Shown here one piece after another: positions 7,059-14,553 of a DNA stretch of 18,292 nucleotides. Every line of letters begins with the position of its first letter. Within the stretch, counting starts at the first letter, position 1. The notes below the pieces were generated by a model, which did no database searches, was not told the origin of the DNA, and saw nothing but the letters and a program-made list of their open reading frames with translations. Made by a program: the position numbers and the translations under genes. Location of the stretch: positions 1 to 18,292 of the forward strand of contig DLTS01000064.1 in NCBI GenBank assembly GCA_002501485.1, in the 5' to 3' direction. Source of the stretch: Acidimicrobiaceae bacterium UBA7830 (GTDB taxonomy: Bacteria; Actinomycetota; Acidimicrobiia; Acidimicrobiales; Ilumatobacteraceae).

Positions 7059-8194
7059 CTAAGAAAAAGAGAGCACTCACAGCGACGCTCGTGACCCTCG
7101 GACTCTTCGTGGCTTCCTGCGGCGGCGATGACGCAGCCGAACCAGCTGCTGAAGCGCCAGCAGAGGAAGCTGATGAAGTAAACATGACGCCCGGTGAAGG
7201 CGTCTCAGTAACCATGGCTAAGGCCGACTGGTCAACTGAAGATCCGAACGCTTACGTTGCCCACCTGCTTCTCGCAGAACTCGGATACGACGTCAGTGAC
7301 CCGAAGGATCTTGAACTTGGACCATCAAACGCCTACATCGCAATGGCGCAAGGTGACGCCGACTTCTGGATCAACTCGTGGTACCCAGGACACAACTCCT
7401 GGCTTGCAAACGAACTTCCAGACGGCTCACTCATTGGTGACCACGTGAGCCCCCTTGGCGAAATGATGATGGCTGGTGGCCTCCAGGGTTACCTCATCAC
7501 GAAGTCATTCGCCGAAGAATACGGAATCACCTCCCTAGATGATTTCAACTCGAACGCCGATGCAATCGCTGCGTACGACGCAGGCGACCCAGACCCGGGT
7601 AACGGCATTGCCGACATCTACGGTTGCTCGGAAAGCTGGACCTGCGACGACATCATCCAAAGCCAAATCGCGTTCTCTGGTTGGGAAAACATCAAGCAGA
7701 CCATTGCCGGTTATGACGCAATGTTCGCTGAAGCAGTGACCAAGGCAGATGCTGGTGAGCCAGCAATCGTCTACACCTGGACACCGAGCGCATACATCAC
7801 GCAACTCCGCCCAGGCGACAACGTGCTGTGGCTCGAGGTGGACAATGTCATCGACGACTCCAACCCACTTGGTGTCGAAGGCGGCGAAGGACACAACCAG
7901 CTACCTGGCACCGCATCAATTGGCGAAGACCAGTGCCCCGGATCTGAAGGTGGCGTCTGCCAACTCGGATGGGTTGCTGCTGACATTCAGGTGTCAGCAA
8001 ACAATGACTGGCTTGCAGCCAACCCTGCCGCAGCTGCGTTGCTTGAGCTCTTCAAGATGAGCGTCATCGACGTTTCATTGATGAACGTAGAGATGGCTGA
8101 AGGCACCGCTGTCCTCGATCTTGCCCAAGGCTGGATCGCAGACAACCGTGCTCAGGTGGACGAGTGGCTCGATGCCGCTCGCGCAGCAGCCTGA
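7055..8194 (+). CDS. proX: Glycine betaine/proline ABC importer, substrate-binding lipoprotein
   Basis: This is the extracytoplasmic binding protein of the importer. A basic N-terminus (MTKKKR), a hydrophobic core and lipobox VASC with Cys22 mark a lipoprotein anchored outside the membrane, followed by an Ala/Glu-rich linker (26-42). The mature part is ProX-like: WINSWYPGH (105-113), YGCSESWTC (189-197) and VYTWTPS (239-245). By comparison with E. coli ProX, Trp109, Trp195 and Trp242 should form the aromatic box for the quaternary ammonium group, and Cys191-Cys197 the disulfide. A further pair, Cys294 and Cys302, has no E. coli counterpart and may form a second disulfide. AAGGAG (7044-7049) sits 5 nt before ATG. 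Codon choice is strongly biased to C-ending codons compared with its neighbours, as for a highly expressed gene. Confidence 0.95.
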   Translation: MTKKKRALTATLVTLGLFVASCGGDDAAEPAAEAPAEEADEVNMTPGEGVSVTMAKADWSTEDPNAYVAHLLLAELGYDVSDPKDLELGPSNAYIAMAQGDADFWINSWYPGHNSWLANELPDGSLIGDHVSPLGEMMMAGGLQGYLITKSFAEEYGITSLDDFNSNADAIAAYDAGDPDPGNGIADIYGCSESWTCDDIIQSQIAFSGWENIKQTIAGYDAMFAEAVTKADAGEPAIVYTWTPSAYITQLRPGDNVLWLEVDNVIDDSNPLGVEGGEGHNQLPGTASIGEDQCPGSEGGVCQLGWVAADIQVSANNDWLAANPAAAALLELFKMSVIDVSLMNVEMAEGTAVLDLAQGWIADNRAQVDEWLDAARAAA

Positions 8195-8214
8195 TCAGTT
8201 CAGACTGACGAGTG

Positions 8215-8244
8215 GTTCGGCCGGCCCTTCGGGGCCGGCCGAAC
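8215..8244 (+). terminator. Strong hairpin terminator of proVWX
   Basis: GTTCGGCCGGCCC (8215-8227) pairs without mismatch with GGGCCGGCCGAAC (8232-8244) around a TTCG loop closed by C-G, the extra-stable cUUCGg tetraloop. It lies 21 nt after the proX stop. No T-run follows, so it is either a U-less actinobacterial terminator or a 3'-end stabiliser. Confidence 0.8.
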
Positions 8245-8313
8245 TCGCGTCTAGCGGATCACCACACGGAAAACGTCGAAAGTCAAGCGATGGGACATTA
8301 GTTGGGGTGTTCG

Positions 8314-8319
8314 TAGACT
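8314..8319 (+). promoter_or_regulatory. Possible -10 box for folD
   Basis: TAGACT fits TANNNT and ends exactly 7 nt before the GTG at 8327. This favours a leaderless folD transcript starting at 8327 rather than translation from the GTG at 8321. No clear -35 is visible. Confidence 0.35.
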
Positions 8320-8320
8320 T

Positions 8321-9214
8321 GTGAGCGTGAACGTCGTTGCGGAACCGAGTTATACCGAGAGTGGGGCCCTGCTGCTCGACGGCAACCGTCTTCGCGATTT
8401 GACCGTGGGGCGCCTGAGAGCCCGCATCGAAGCAGCTGGCTCTCCACCGATTTGTCTAGCGACAGTGCTCGTTGGTGATGATGCCCCAAGCCGGGTGTAC
8501 GTCAAAATGAAGCACCGAAAGGCAACTGAAGCAGGGATCATCTCCCGCGGTGTTGAACTGCCCAACTCAGCCACTCAGCAAGAGGTCGAGCAGGCTGTAG
8601 TTGAACTCGTCGCCGACTCGAATGTTCATGGAATTTTAGTGCAACTCCCGCTTCCAGACCACCTTGATGCCGAGCCCGTTCTTGCAATGCTGCCACCAGA
8701 AAAAGACGTCGATGGCTTGACTGATCGTTCAATCGGACGACTCGTCCGTGGGCTTCCCGGACATGCTCCGTGTACGCCACTAGGGGTGATGAGGCTGATC
8801 GATTCTTACGGTATTGCAACAAGTGGCCAGCGGGCGGTCGTTGTAGGCCGCTCGACACTGGTCGGCTTGCCGCAGATGTTGCTCCTTAGTCGTCGTGGTG
8901 CGGATGCGACGACAACTCTTGCGCACTCTCGCACTCGCGACCTGATGTCTGTGTGCCGAGAGGCTGACATCATCGTTGCGGCGGCTGGTCAGGCTGGCAT
9001 GATCACTGCCAAGCATGTTCGCCCCGGGGCGACGGTGATCGATGTGGGCATTTCACGCAGTGAAGACGGAATCGTTGGTGATGTGCTGTTTGATGAGGTG
9101 CAGGCGATCGCAGGGGCGATTACTCCGATGCCCGGCGGCACCGGGCCAATGACAATCGCATGTCTGCTCGAGAACACCCTTGCTGCGGCTGATATGGCCG
9201 GAGTTTCTTGCTGA
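8321..9214 (+). CDS. folD: Methylenetetrahydrofolate dehydrogenase/methenyltetrahydrofolate cyclohydrolase
   Basis: FolD interconverts 5,10-methylene-, methenyl- and 10-formyl-tetrahydrofolate in one-carbon metabolism, in the cytoplasm. In the 297-residue product (counted from 8321) the catalytic motif is SRVYVKMKHRKATEAGI, with Tyr60 and Lys64. GILVQLPLP carries Gln108, and KDVDG carries Asp131. The nucleotide-binding site is VGRSTLVGLP (175-184) with AHSRT after it, and the C-terminal signature is ITPMPGGTGPMT (267-278). Length is normal for the family (about 285-300). Two GTG starts are possible: 8321, with GGGGTG 11 nt upstream, or 8327, which sits 7 nt after a TAGACT box. It follows the proX terminator and appears to be its own transcription unit. 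The one-carbon link to metX in the same window may be coincidence. Confidence 0.94.
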   Translation: MSVNVVAEPSYTESGALLLDGNRLRDLTVGRLRARIEAAGSPPICLATVLVGDDAPSRVYVKMKHRKATEAGIISRGVELPNSATQQEVEQAVVELVADSNVHGILVQLPLPDHLDAEPVLAMLPPEKDVDGLTDRSIGRLVRGLPGHAPCTPLGVMRLIDSYGIATSGQRAVVVGRSTLVGLPQMLLLSRRGADATTTLAHSRTRDLMSVCREADIIVAAAGQAGMITAKHVRPGATVIDVGISRSEDGIVGDVLFDEVQAIAGAITPMPGGTGPMTIACLLENTLAAADMAGVSC

Positions 9215-9400
9215 CAGTCGATAACGCAGCAAAAAAAGTTGGGGCGACCGCAGGTCGTACGGTGCCACGAGCAATGCAGAGTGCGCGCGGTATTCGCCGA
9301 TTGCATCATGAGACGTCGAGGTTCGCAAAAAGAGTGAAATTTCGATCGTTCTCTCATTGCGTTGAGCGAAGCCGATGATGCGGTTTGAAGGCTCGCGAAG

Positions 9401-9406
9401 TAGCGT
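9401..9406 (+). promoter_or_regulatory. Possible -10 box for the moxR-VWA unit
   Basis: TAGCGT (TANNNT) ends 8 nt before the ATG at 9415, a near-leaderless arrangement, and no ribosome-binding site is present. The same hexamer occurs 7 nt before the metX riboswitch. The rest of the 9215-9414 gap holds no clear gene: only a basic, Arg-rich open frame (9208-9378) that I do not trust. Confidence 0.35.
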
Positions 9407-9414
9407 CGGGTCAT

Positions 9415-10293
9415 ATGGTTTCCGAACTCGTCAATCGCTTTGAAAGTGTCCAGCAAGTCCGAGATGGGCTTCGCGACATCAACTACCTTGCCGATGATGG
9501 CATCGCAGGAGTTGCTTACCTCGCAGACCGACTAGGGAAGCCCGTTCTCGTGGAAGGTCCTGCAGGCACGGGCAAGACACAGCTTGCGAAATCGGTTGCA
9601 GAGTTCACTGGTGCTCGCCTTATTCGTCTGCAGTGCTACGAGGGCATGGACGAATCAAAGGCATTATTCGAATGGAACTACAAGAAGCAGCTCCTCCGCA
9701 TTCAGGCTGACAAAGCATCGGATTCGTGGACGGATATCCACGATGACATCTTCTCTGATGAATTTTTGTTGACTCGCCCGCTCCTCGAAGCCATAACGGC
9801 CGACGATCCGGTCGTGCTGCTCATTGACGAAGTTGACCGAGTCGAGGTTGAAACCGAAGCGTTGCTGCTTGAGATTCTCTCGGAATATCAGGTGTCAATT
9901 CCTGAGTTGGGAACAATCGAAGCTAAGCAGATCCCACTGGTGTTCCTCACCTCGAATAACACCCGCGAGTTGTCTGAAGCACTGAAGCGCCGCTGTCTCT
10001 TCCTGCACGTTGACTACCCCTCAATGGAGCGTGAACGTGAAATCGTGTTGGCGAAGGTGCCAGGAGTCACCGAAAGCCTTGCGGAGCAGATTGCTCGAGT
10101 TGTTCGCTCCATCCGCTCACTCGACCTGAAGAAGGCGCCGAGTGTGTCGGAAACGCTCGACTGGGCTCGCACGCTGTTGCTGCTCAACATCGAGACCATC
10201 GATGAAACGGTTGCAAAAGAGACATTACATATCCTGCTGAAATACCAGACTGACATCGCCAAAGCCGCGAAGGACTTGTCGGTCGACGAGTGA
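9415..10293 (+). CDS. MoxR-family AAA+ ATPase
   Basis: MoxR ATPases act as chaperones or assembly factors, usually with a VWA-domain partner encoded next door, as here. The 292-residue protein has Walker A GPAGTGKT (48-55), Walker B VVLLIDEVDR (133-142), sensor 1 in FLTSNNTREL (177-186), an arginine finger at Arg192-Arg193 in ALKRRC, and a helical lid ending about residue 290. The FEWNYKKQLLRIQA segment after Walker A is typical of the CoxD-like branch associated with carbon monoxide dehydrogenase and related enzymes. The frame is open to a TTG at 9385, but the ATG at 9415 fits the family and a TANNNT box. The VWA gene starts 10 nt after the stop. The client protein is unknown; no cox structural genes are in view. 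Confidence 0.9.
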   Translation: MVSELVNRFESVQQVRDGLRDINYLADDGIAGVAYLADRLGKPVLVEGPAGTGKTQLAKSVAEFTGARLIRLQCYEGMDESKALFEWNYKKQLLRIQADKASDSWTDIHDDIFSDEFLLTRPLLEAITADDPVVLLIDEVDRVEVETEALLLEILSEYQVSIPELGTIEAKQIPLVFLTSNNTRELSEALKRRCLFLHVDYPSMEREREIVLAKVPGVTESLAEQIARVVRSIRSLDLKKAPSVSETLDWARTLLLLNIETIDETVAKETLHILLKYQTDIAKAAKDLSVDE

Positions 10294-10303
10294 GGACATT
10301 TTC

Positions 10304-11770
10304 ATGAGCTCCACCGAAACACGGTCGATGCTCGACCTGCTCAACGGCTTCGTGATCCAACTGCGAGAGGCCGGGCTTCCCGTCAGTTTGACGGAGAACC
10401 TCGACGCGATGGACGCGGTTCAGCACATCCCAATTGAGGATCGCGAAGCGTTCAAATATGCCCTCGGCGCGACACTCATCAAAAACCAGGCGCACTGGCG
10501 GTCGTTTGAAACGGTTTTCGAGGTGTATTTCAGCCTTCGTGGACCCGAGTACAAACTGGCAAATGCAGATGGTGAATCATCCGAACTTGATGACCTGTGG
10601 CGCGAGATGCAAGATGCGTCTCAGGAGGGTGACGGTAGTGGCGGAGCGGGTTCGCTAGATGCCTTAACCCCAGAAGAGATTGCCCACCTGTTGATGCAAG
10701 CGTTGATGCAGGGCGATCAAGCATTGATGAAAGCTCTTGCCCGACAGGCAGTGCAACGCTTTGCGGGCATGGAACCAGGCCGGCCTGTCGGCGGCACCTA
10801 CTACCTATATCGCACCCTTCGTAACCTCGATCTCGATGGCATGCTCGCAAAAATGGTTGACGCTGCAAACCAAGGTCAAGAAAGTGATTCCGGGCGCCTC
10901 GAACAGCGCTTAGAGCGTGAAGAGTTTGAGCACCGCATCACCGAATTTAAAGCCGAAGTGGAAGCAGAAATTCGCCGTCGCCTTGTCGCCGATCGTGGTG
11001 CAGAAGCAATGGCGAAGACGCTGCGTAAGCCATTGCCCGAAGACGTCGAATTTATGCACGCCTCCCGTGAAGAGATGGTGAGCCTTCGGAAAGCGCTTCA
11101 GCCTCTCACCCGAAAGCTTGCAGCACGGCTTGCTCGAAAGCGTAAGCATGGTCGCAAAGGCCCGCTTGACTTCAGAAATACTGTCCGGCATTCGTTGAGT
11201 TACGGCGGTGTTCCAGCCGAACCGAAATTCAAATATCCACGCCCTGCAAAACCAGAATTGATGGTGGTGGCAGATATTTCCGGGTCGGTGGCAGCATTCG
11301 CCCGCTTCACCCTCATGTTGGTGTACGCGATTTCAAACCAGTTCTCGAAGGTGAGATCGTTCGTGTTCATCGACGGTATCGATGAAGTCACTGATTACTT
11401 CAAGGCAACTGAAGACATCACCGAGGCGATTCATCGCGTTAACACCGAGGCCGATGTGGTTTGGGTCGATGGGCACTCCGATTACGGCCATGCGTTCGAA
11501 GTGTTTTGGGAGCGCTACGGCAAGGACATCAGTCCGAAAACGACGGTGTTGCTGCTCGGTGACGCACGCAATAACTATCACGCCAGCCAGTCATGGGTCA
11601 TTAAAGAAATGCGAATGAAAGCACGGCATGTCTACTGGTTGAACCCTGAACCGAAGTCATATTGGAATACGGGTGATTCGATCGTCGGCGAGTACGGCAA
11701 TTTCACCGATGGCGTGTACGAATGCCGCAACCTCCGGCAGCTAGAGGGCTTCGTCGAAAAACTTGCATGA
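10304..11770 (+). CDS. VWA-domain protein of the CoxE family
   Basis: This is the partner of the MoxR ATPase just upstream. The GAGG at 10292-10295 serves as ribosome-binding site and overlaps the moxR stop, so the two are translationally close. The 488-residue protein has an acidic, helix-rich N-terminal half (about 1-300) with a charged coiled-coil-like stretch at 195-235 and a basic patch at 270-290. A C-terminal VWA domain follows. The MIDAS motif is DISGS (324-328), with the downstream metal site at DGHSDYG (389-395) and LLLGDARNNY (417-426). WLNPEPKSYWNTGDS (445-459) is characteristic of CoxE. In Oligotropha the CoxD/CoxE pair helps assemble the copper-molybdenum centre of CO dehydrogenase, but CoxE relatives occur without CO dehydrogenase too. 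It ends 9 bases from a convergent gene. Confidence 0.9.
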   Translation: MSSTETRSMLDLLNGFVIQLREAGLPVSLTENLDAMDAVQHIPIEDREAFKYALGATLIKNQAHWRSFETVFEVYFSLRGPEYKLANADGESSELDDLWREMQDASQEGDGSGGAGSLDALTPEEIAHLLMQALMQGDQALMKALARQAVQRFAGMEPGRPVGGTYYLYRTLRNLDLDGMLAKMVDAANQGQESDSGRLEQRLEREEFEHRITEFKAEVEAEIRRRLVADRGAEAMAKTLRKPLPEDVEFMHASREEMVSLRKALQPLTRKLAARLARKRKHGRKGPLDFRNTVRHSLSYGGVPAEPKFKYPRPAKPELMVVADISGSVAAFARFTLMLVYAISNQFSKVRSFVFIDGIDEVTDYFKATEDITEAIHRVNTEADVVWVDGHSDYGHAFEVFWERYGKDISPKTTVLLLGDARNNYHASQSWVIKEMRMKARHVYWLNPEPKSYWNTGDSIVGEYGNFTDGVYECRNLRQLEGFVEKLA

Positions 11771-11779
11771 TGCGCTTAC

Positions 11780-12589
11780 CTACATCGGAGAGATGACAAG
11801 CGATTGAACGGCCCGTCCTACCGGGCCCTGCTCGTCAAACAAAAGGGCATCTGCCATTCCGATGCCATCGGAACTCCAATGCGAGGTCGCTTCCGATCTG
11901 AACCATTCTCCGATTGGCTCTCGGTGCAGGTGAATACTGAGGTCGGTGTTCATGAAGCCAAAATTGAGCGGTTCGCCATTACGAGAAATTGCGTTACCGC
12001 AGTCGGCGAGCGGGCAGATTTGTTGAAATCCTGATGATGGGGCGTTCGTGAAGATAGGCACGCTTCGAAGCCATATCGATGTTGGTCCGGTTGAGTTGTC
12101 GTGGCCCTCGGGGTAACGGGTTTCTACGCCATCAATAAAGCCGACCAATCCGTGACGGGTGGCATCAAGGACGAATGGCCCCGGCGTTGACGCCTCAAGC
12201 GGAATCGAGTTGACTGCGATCGTGGGGATGTCTGGTTGCGGGGCTCGAGAGGCAAGGTGAGCGCCGTGACTTACAGCGATGAGAGCATCATCGAGATTGC
12301 GCAGCTCGATCATGCTCGTCGCCACGGTGCGTCCAGGTTTGGTCACTGTTGCTCTCAGGGTGAATCCGGCCATTGGAATCGGTTTCATAATCTCTGTGGT
12401 GAGGCGAACGAGCCGTAGGTCAGGAAGAGCCTGTTCGGCGGCGCGAGCAATCGCACCATTTGGTGGTCCGGCGTGGCACGAGTCGGGATCCCACGGGCCT
12501 CGGCACAATGACGTTGGACGGAGTACCTCTGTGCCGTCCGGTTGAGTTTCGATCTCAATAAACCCTGCTGGTTTGTCAGATGATGACAT
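11780..12589 (-). CDS. Acyl-CoA thioesterase-like double-hotdog protein (TesB-like/4HBT_3)
   Basis: The 269-residue product from ATG 12589 has the actinobacterial TesB-like double-hotdog pattern. LCRGPWDPDSCHAGPPNGAI near the N-terminus, RLTTEIMKPIPMAGFTLRAT in the first hotdog, and FMNTDLSIHLHREPIGEWF plus DGIGMADALLFDEQGPVGRA in the second are the recognisable blocks. Such proteins hydrolyse acyl-CoA thioesters, but catalysis in this subfamily is not well established, so the substrate is unknown. An in-frame GTG at 12607 would add six residues. I prefer ATG 12589 because CATTAT (minus strand, bases 12596-12601) lies 6 nt upstream as a possible -10 for a leaderless message. The gene is divergent from the GMC oxidoreductase and convergent with the VWA gene. 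Confidence 0.75.
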   Translation of the reverse strand: MSSSDKPAGFIEIETQPDGTEVLRPTSLCRGPWDPDSCHAGPPNGAIARAAEQALPDLRLVRLTTEIMKPIPMAGFTLRATVTKPGRTVATSMIELRNLDDALIAVSHGAHLASRAPQPDIPTIAVNSIPLEASTPGPFVLDATRHGLVGFIDGVETRYPEGHDNSTGPTSIWLRSVPIFTNAPSSGFQQICPLADCGNAISRNGEPLNFGFMNTDLSIHLHREPIGEWFRSEATSHWSSDGIGMADALLFDEQGPVGRAVQSLVISPM

Positions 12590-12666
12590 AACTTGATAAT
12601 GGCTCACTTTTCCTGTGAGTCGCTTGTTGGCATTGCAGAATTCTTGAAGACTGGCAGGATAGACGA

Positions 12667-13791
12667 GTGGGACAGCGTTGGACGGTCGTTGGTGGGGGAG
12701 TTGCCGGATCGGTCATTGGTGCACGGTTGGCGGAGGCGGGAGCGGCAGTCACGCTTGTCGAACTCGGGGTCGATGGCGCAACGCCAGACGATATACATGA
12801 AGCGGCACAGATTCGAGGTCGCACGATCGACGGCTTGCGTGTGCGGCGTGTTGAGGGTGGACCCTACGTCTCGTATACCGCAGGCTCGGGCCTCGGCGGA
12901 GGGTCAGCAATTAATGCCGGGCTTGCATCGAACACCGGTCCGTTCTTTTTGCCACATCGACTGCCAGTTGAAGGTGAAGGAATCAACCGACGGGTGCGTC
13001 GAAATGGCTCACGCGCATCGGTTGCTGAGGTGTATTTCAAAGGCTCGCAATCAAAGGCGGAGATTCGGACAAGCACAGCGGTTGAACGTGTCCTCATGGA
13101 CGATGGACAGGCCTGCGGTGTCGAACTCAACTCTGGAGAGATCGTGGAGGCTGATCGCGTCGTCCTCTGCGCCGGAGCGTTAATGTCACCGTTGTTGTTA
13201 ATGAAGTCTGGGTGCGCCGTTGAGGGCCTTGGTCGCCGACTCCAGGATCATCCGAGCGTCGCCCTTAAATACCGAAATGATGGCTTGCCCTCATCAACCT
13301 TGACAGCGCAACGCGCTGGCGGGGTGCAGATCATTGAAACCGTCGTGGGTGATGAGGTGTGGGTTGTGCCAGCGCTCATGCGCCCAACTTCAACCGGCGT
13401 CACCGGTGCCAATGAAAATGGGGAGATTGAGGCGCAGTTTCGACTTTGCCAACACGCAGGCGAGCGAGAACTGCTGTTGGCTTCGGTGACGAAAGTTGCT
13501 GCCGAACATGCTCACCGCAAGGGTATCGACGTTCCAAGACCCGGTTGGGAAGCCGAGTGGCTTATGGATCGACTCGCCTCGACAACACCGGTGTATAGCC
13601 ATGCAACCGGCGGGTGTTGCATGGGCGAGGTAACCGATCGCCTTGGAAGGGTGAAGGGAACTGAAAACCTTTTTGTTGCTGATTCGTCCGTCTTCCCTGC
13701 GATCCCGTCGGTGAATCCGATGGTTCCCACAGTTCAACTCGCCGAAACGCTCAGTGATCGCTGGAGAGACTCAGGGCTCGTTTCTGGCTGA
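12667..13791 (+). CDS. Compact GMC-family FAD-dependent oxidoreductase
   Basis: The 374-residue protein has an N-terminal Rossmann motif VVGGGVAGSVIGARLAEAG (7-25), a second FAD motif SGLGGGSAINAG (about 74-85), VVLCAGALMSP (about 165-175), and the GMC C-terminus. That C-terminus includes HATGGCCMG with the presumed catalytic His312, and LFVADSSVFPAIPSVNPMVP with Asn350, matching the His/Asn pair of choline-oxidase-like enzymes. GMC enzymes oxidise alcohols with FAD. Usual length is 480-600 residues. Here the stretch between the FAD motif and the next conserved block is much shorter than normal, so the substrate cap is reduced. Because all conserved ends are present and in one frame, this looks like a compact subfamily and not a frameshift. 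The start is GTG 12667. Its last 41 bases overlap the SURF1 gene on the other strand. Confidence 0.8.
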   Translation: MGQRWTVVGGGVAGSVIGARLAEAGAAVTLVELGVDGATPDDIHEAAQIRGRTIDGLRVRRVEGGPYVSYTAGSGLGGGSAINAGLASNTGPFFLPHRLPVEGEGINRRVRRNGSRASVAEVYFKGSQSKAEIRTSTAVERVLMDDGQACGVELNSGEIVEADRVVLCAGALMSPLLLMKSGCAVEGLGRRLQDHPSVALKYRNDGLPSSTLTAQRAGGVQIIETVVGDEVWVVPALMRPTSTGVTGANENGEIEAQFRLCQHAGERELLLASVTKVAAEHAHRKGIDVPRPGWEAEWLMDRLASTTPVYSHATGGCCMGEVTDRLGRVKGTENLFVADSSVFPAIPSVNPMVPTVQLAETLSDRWRDSGLVSG

Positions 13792-14527
13792 CCTTTATCG
13801 CAACTACCCAGCCTGCGAGAATTGCGAGCGAAAACACGAACCACTGAATCGCATACGACAAATGGTTCCCTTCACTGAGGTCGGGAGCGATCACTGGTTC
13901 TGGGATTCCCGGCATCTCTGAGGGGTTTGAAGAGAGCAGGTTCATGTACACCGGGAGTAGGTCACCCGGAATTTGAGGATCGAGGCGCGACAGATCGAGC
14001 CGTTGTACTTCGGTGATCACCCCCTCTGATGGATCTCGTGCTCCGAGTAGCGATCGGTCCTGGCTCGGATGAAGCCGTCCGGTGACCTCAACCGTTACGG
14101 AGGGAACATCTGGTGCTTCGACACCAAGCGGCACAAAACCGCGGCTCACGAGAAGCACCCGCGAGTCCTCAAGGCGCAACGGCACAACAAGATTGTCACC
14201 AGCGCGACCATTCTGCGACCGATTGACGACGCGAATCGCGTGCTCAGGAAGGTAGGTGCCCGAGACAGTGGCTGACCTCCATTCGATATCTGCTGCGAGT
14301 ACGTCGGCACCATCGCTGTCATTCACGACATCATCTGGGACGAGAACGTTCAAGGAGACAGCAGGTTCACTAAAGCGTTCCTCGACGACAGCATTGAACG
14401 TTTGGCGTTCATCGAGTCGGCGAAGTTGCCAAAGGCCCAGGTTGAACAGTGTGACCGCCGCAATAATCACAACAAGGTGAAATGCAATCCACTTCGGTGA
14501 GAGAAACAGTGCCCAACGACCTCGCAT
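13751..14527 (-). CDS. SURF1-family cytochrome c oxidase assembly protein
   Basis: SURF1 helps insert haem a into cytochrome c oxidase subunit I. The protein has the family's two membrane anchors around an extracytoplasmic beta-rich domain. The first anchor lies around WIAFHLVVIIAAVTLFNLG, followed at once by the signature LWQLRRLDER. The second lies around WFVFSLAILAGWVVAIKV, preceded by the conserved EGNHLSYAIQW. LLVSRGFVPLG and VTGRLHPSQ are middle-domain blocks. The frame extends to ATG 14593, but ATG 14527 (258 residues) gives the usual short N-terminus (MRGRWALFLSPKW) and has a TACGGT box 10 nt upstream. No other oxidase genes are nearby. Its 3' end overlaps the GMC gene tail-to-tail by 41 bases. 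Confidence 0.88.
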   Translation of the reverse strand: MRGRWALFLSPKWIAFHLVVIIAAVTLFNLGLWQLRRLDERQTFNAVVEERFSEPAVSLNVLVPDDVVNDSDGADVLAADIEWRSATVSGTYLPEHAIRVVNRSQNGRAGDNLVVPLRLEDSRVLLVSRGFVPLGVEAPDVPSVTVEVTGRLHPSQDRSLLGARDPSEGVITEVQRLDLSRLDPQIPGDLLPVYMNLLSSNPSEMPGIPEPVIAPDLSEGNHLSYAIQWFVFSLAILAGWVVAIKVSQKRALSLSSDH

Positions 14528-14538
14528 AACAAATTTGA

Positions 14539-14547
14539 CCGTATCTG
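14539..14547. promoter_or_regulatory. Possible overlapping divergent -10 boxes (SURF1 / DUF4262)
   Basis: On the minus strand TACGGT (bases 14544-14539) lies 10 nt before the SURF1 ATG at 14527. On the plus strand TATCTG (14542-14547) lies 6 nt before the GTG at 14554. The two hexamers share three base pairs, so a single melted region could serve both directions. The plus-strand box is a poor match at its last base. Confidence 0.25.
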
Positions 14548-14553
14548 GCCAAG

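Noticed and set aside
9208..9378. 56-codon Arg-rich open frame between folD and moxR, in frame with moxR apart from one TGA
   Set aside because: Only a TTG start inside folD, an odd composition, and one-in-three odds of sharing the moxR frame. There is no sign that MoxR needs an N-terminal extension.
9415..11770. Carbon monoxide dehydrogenase accessory cluster
   Set aside because: Only the CoxD/CoxE-like pair is present; no CoxL, CoxM, CoxS or other cox gene is in the window.
12593..13183. 196-codon open frame overlapping the GMC gene in another frame
   Set aside because: No family pattern; the GMC frame shows both FAD motifs over the same bases.
12667..13791. GMC gene as a frameshifted pseudogene
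   Set aside because: All N- and C-terminal signatures lie in one uninterrupted frame with catalytic His and Asn kept, so a compact enzyme is more likely.
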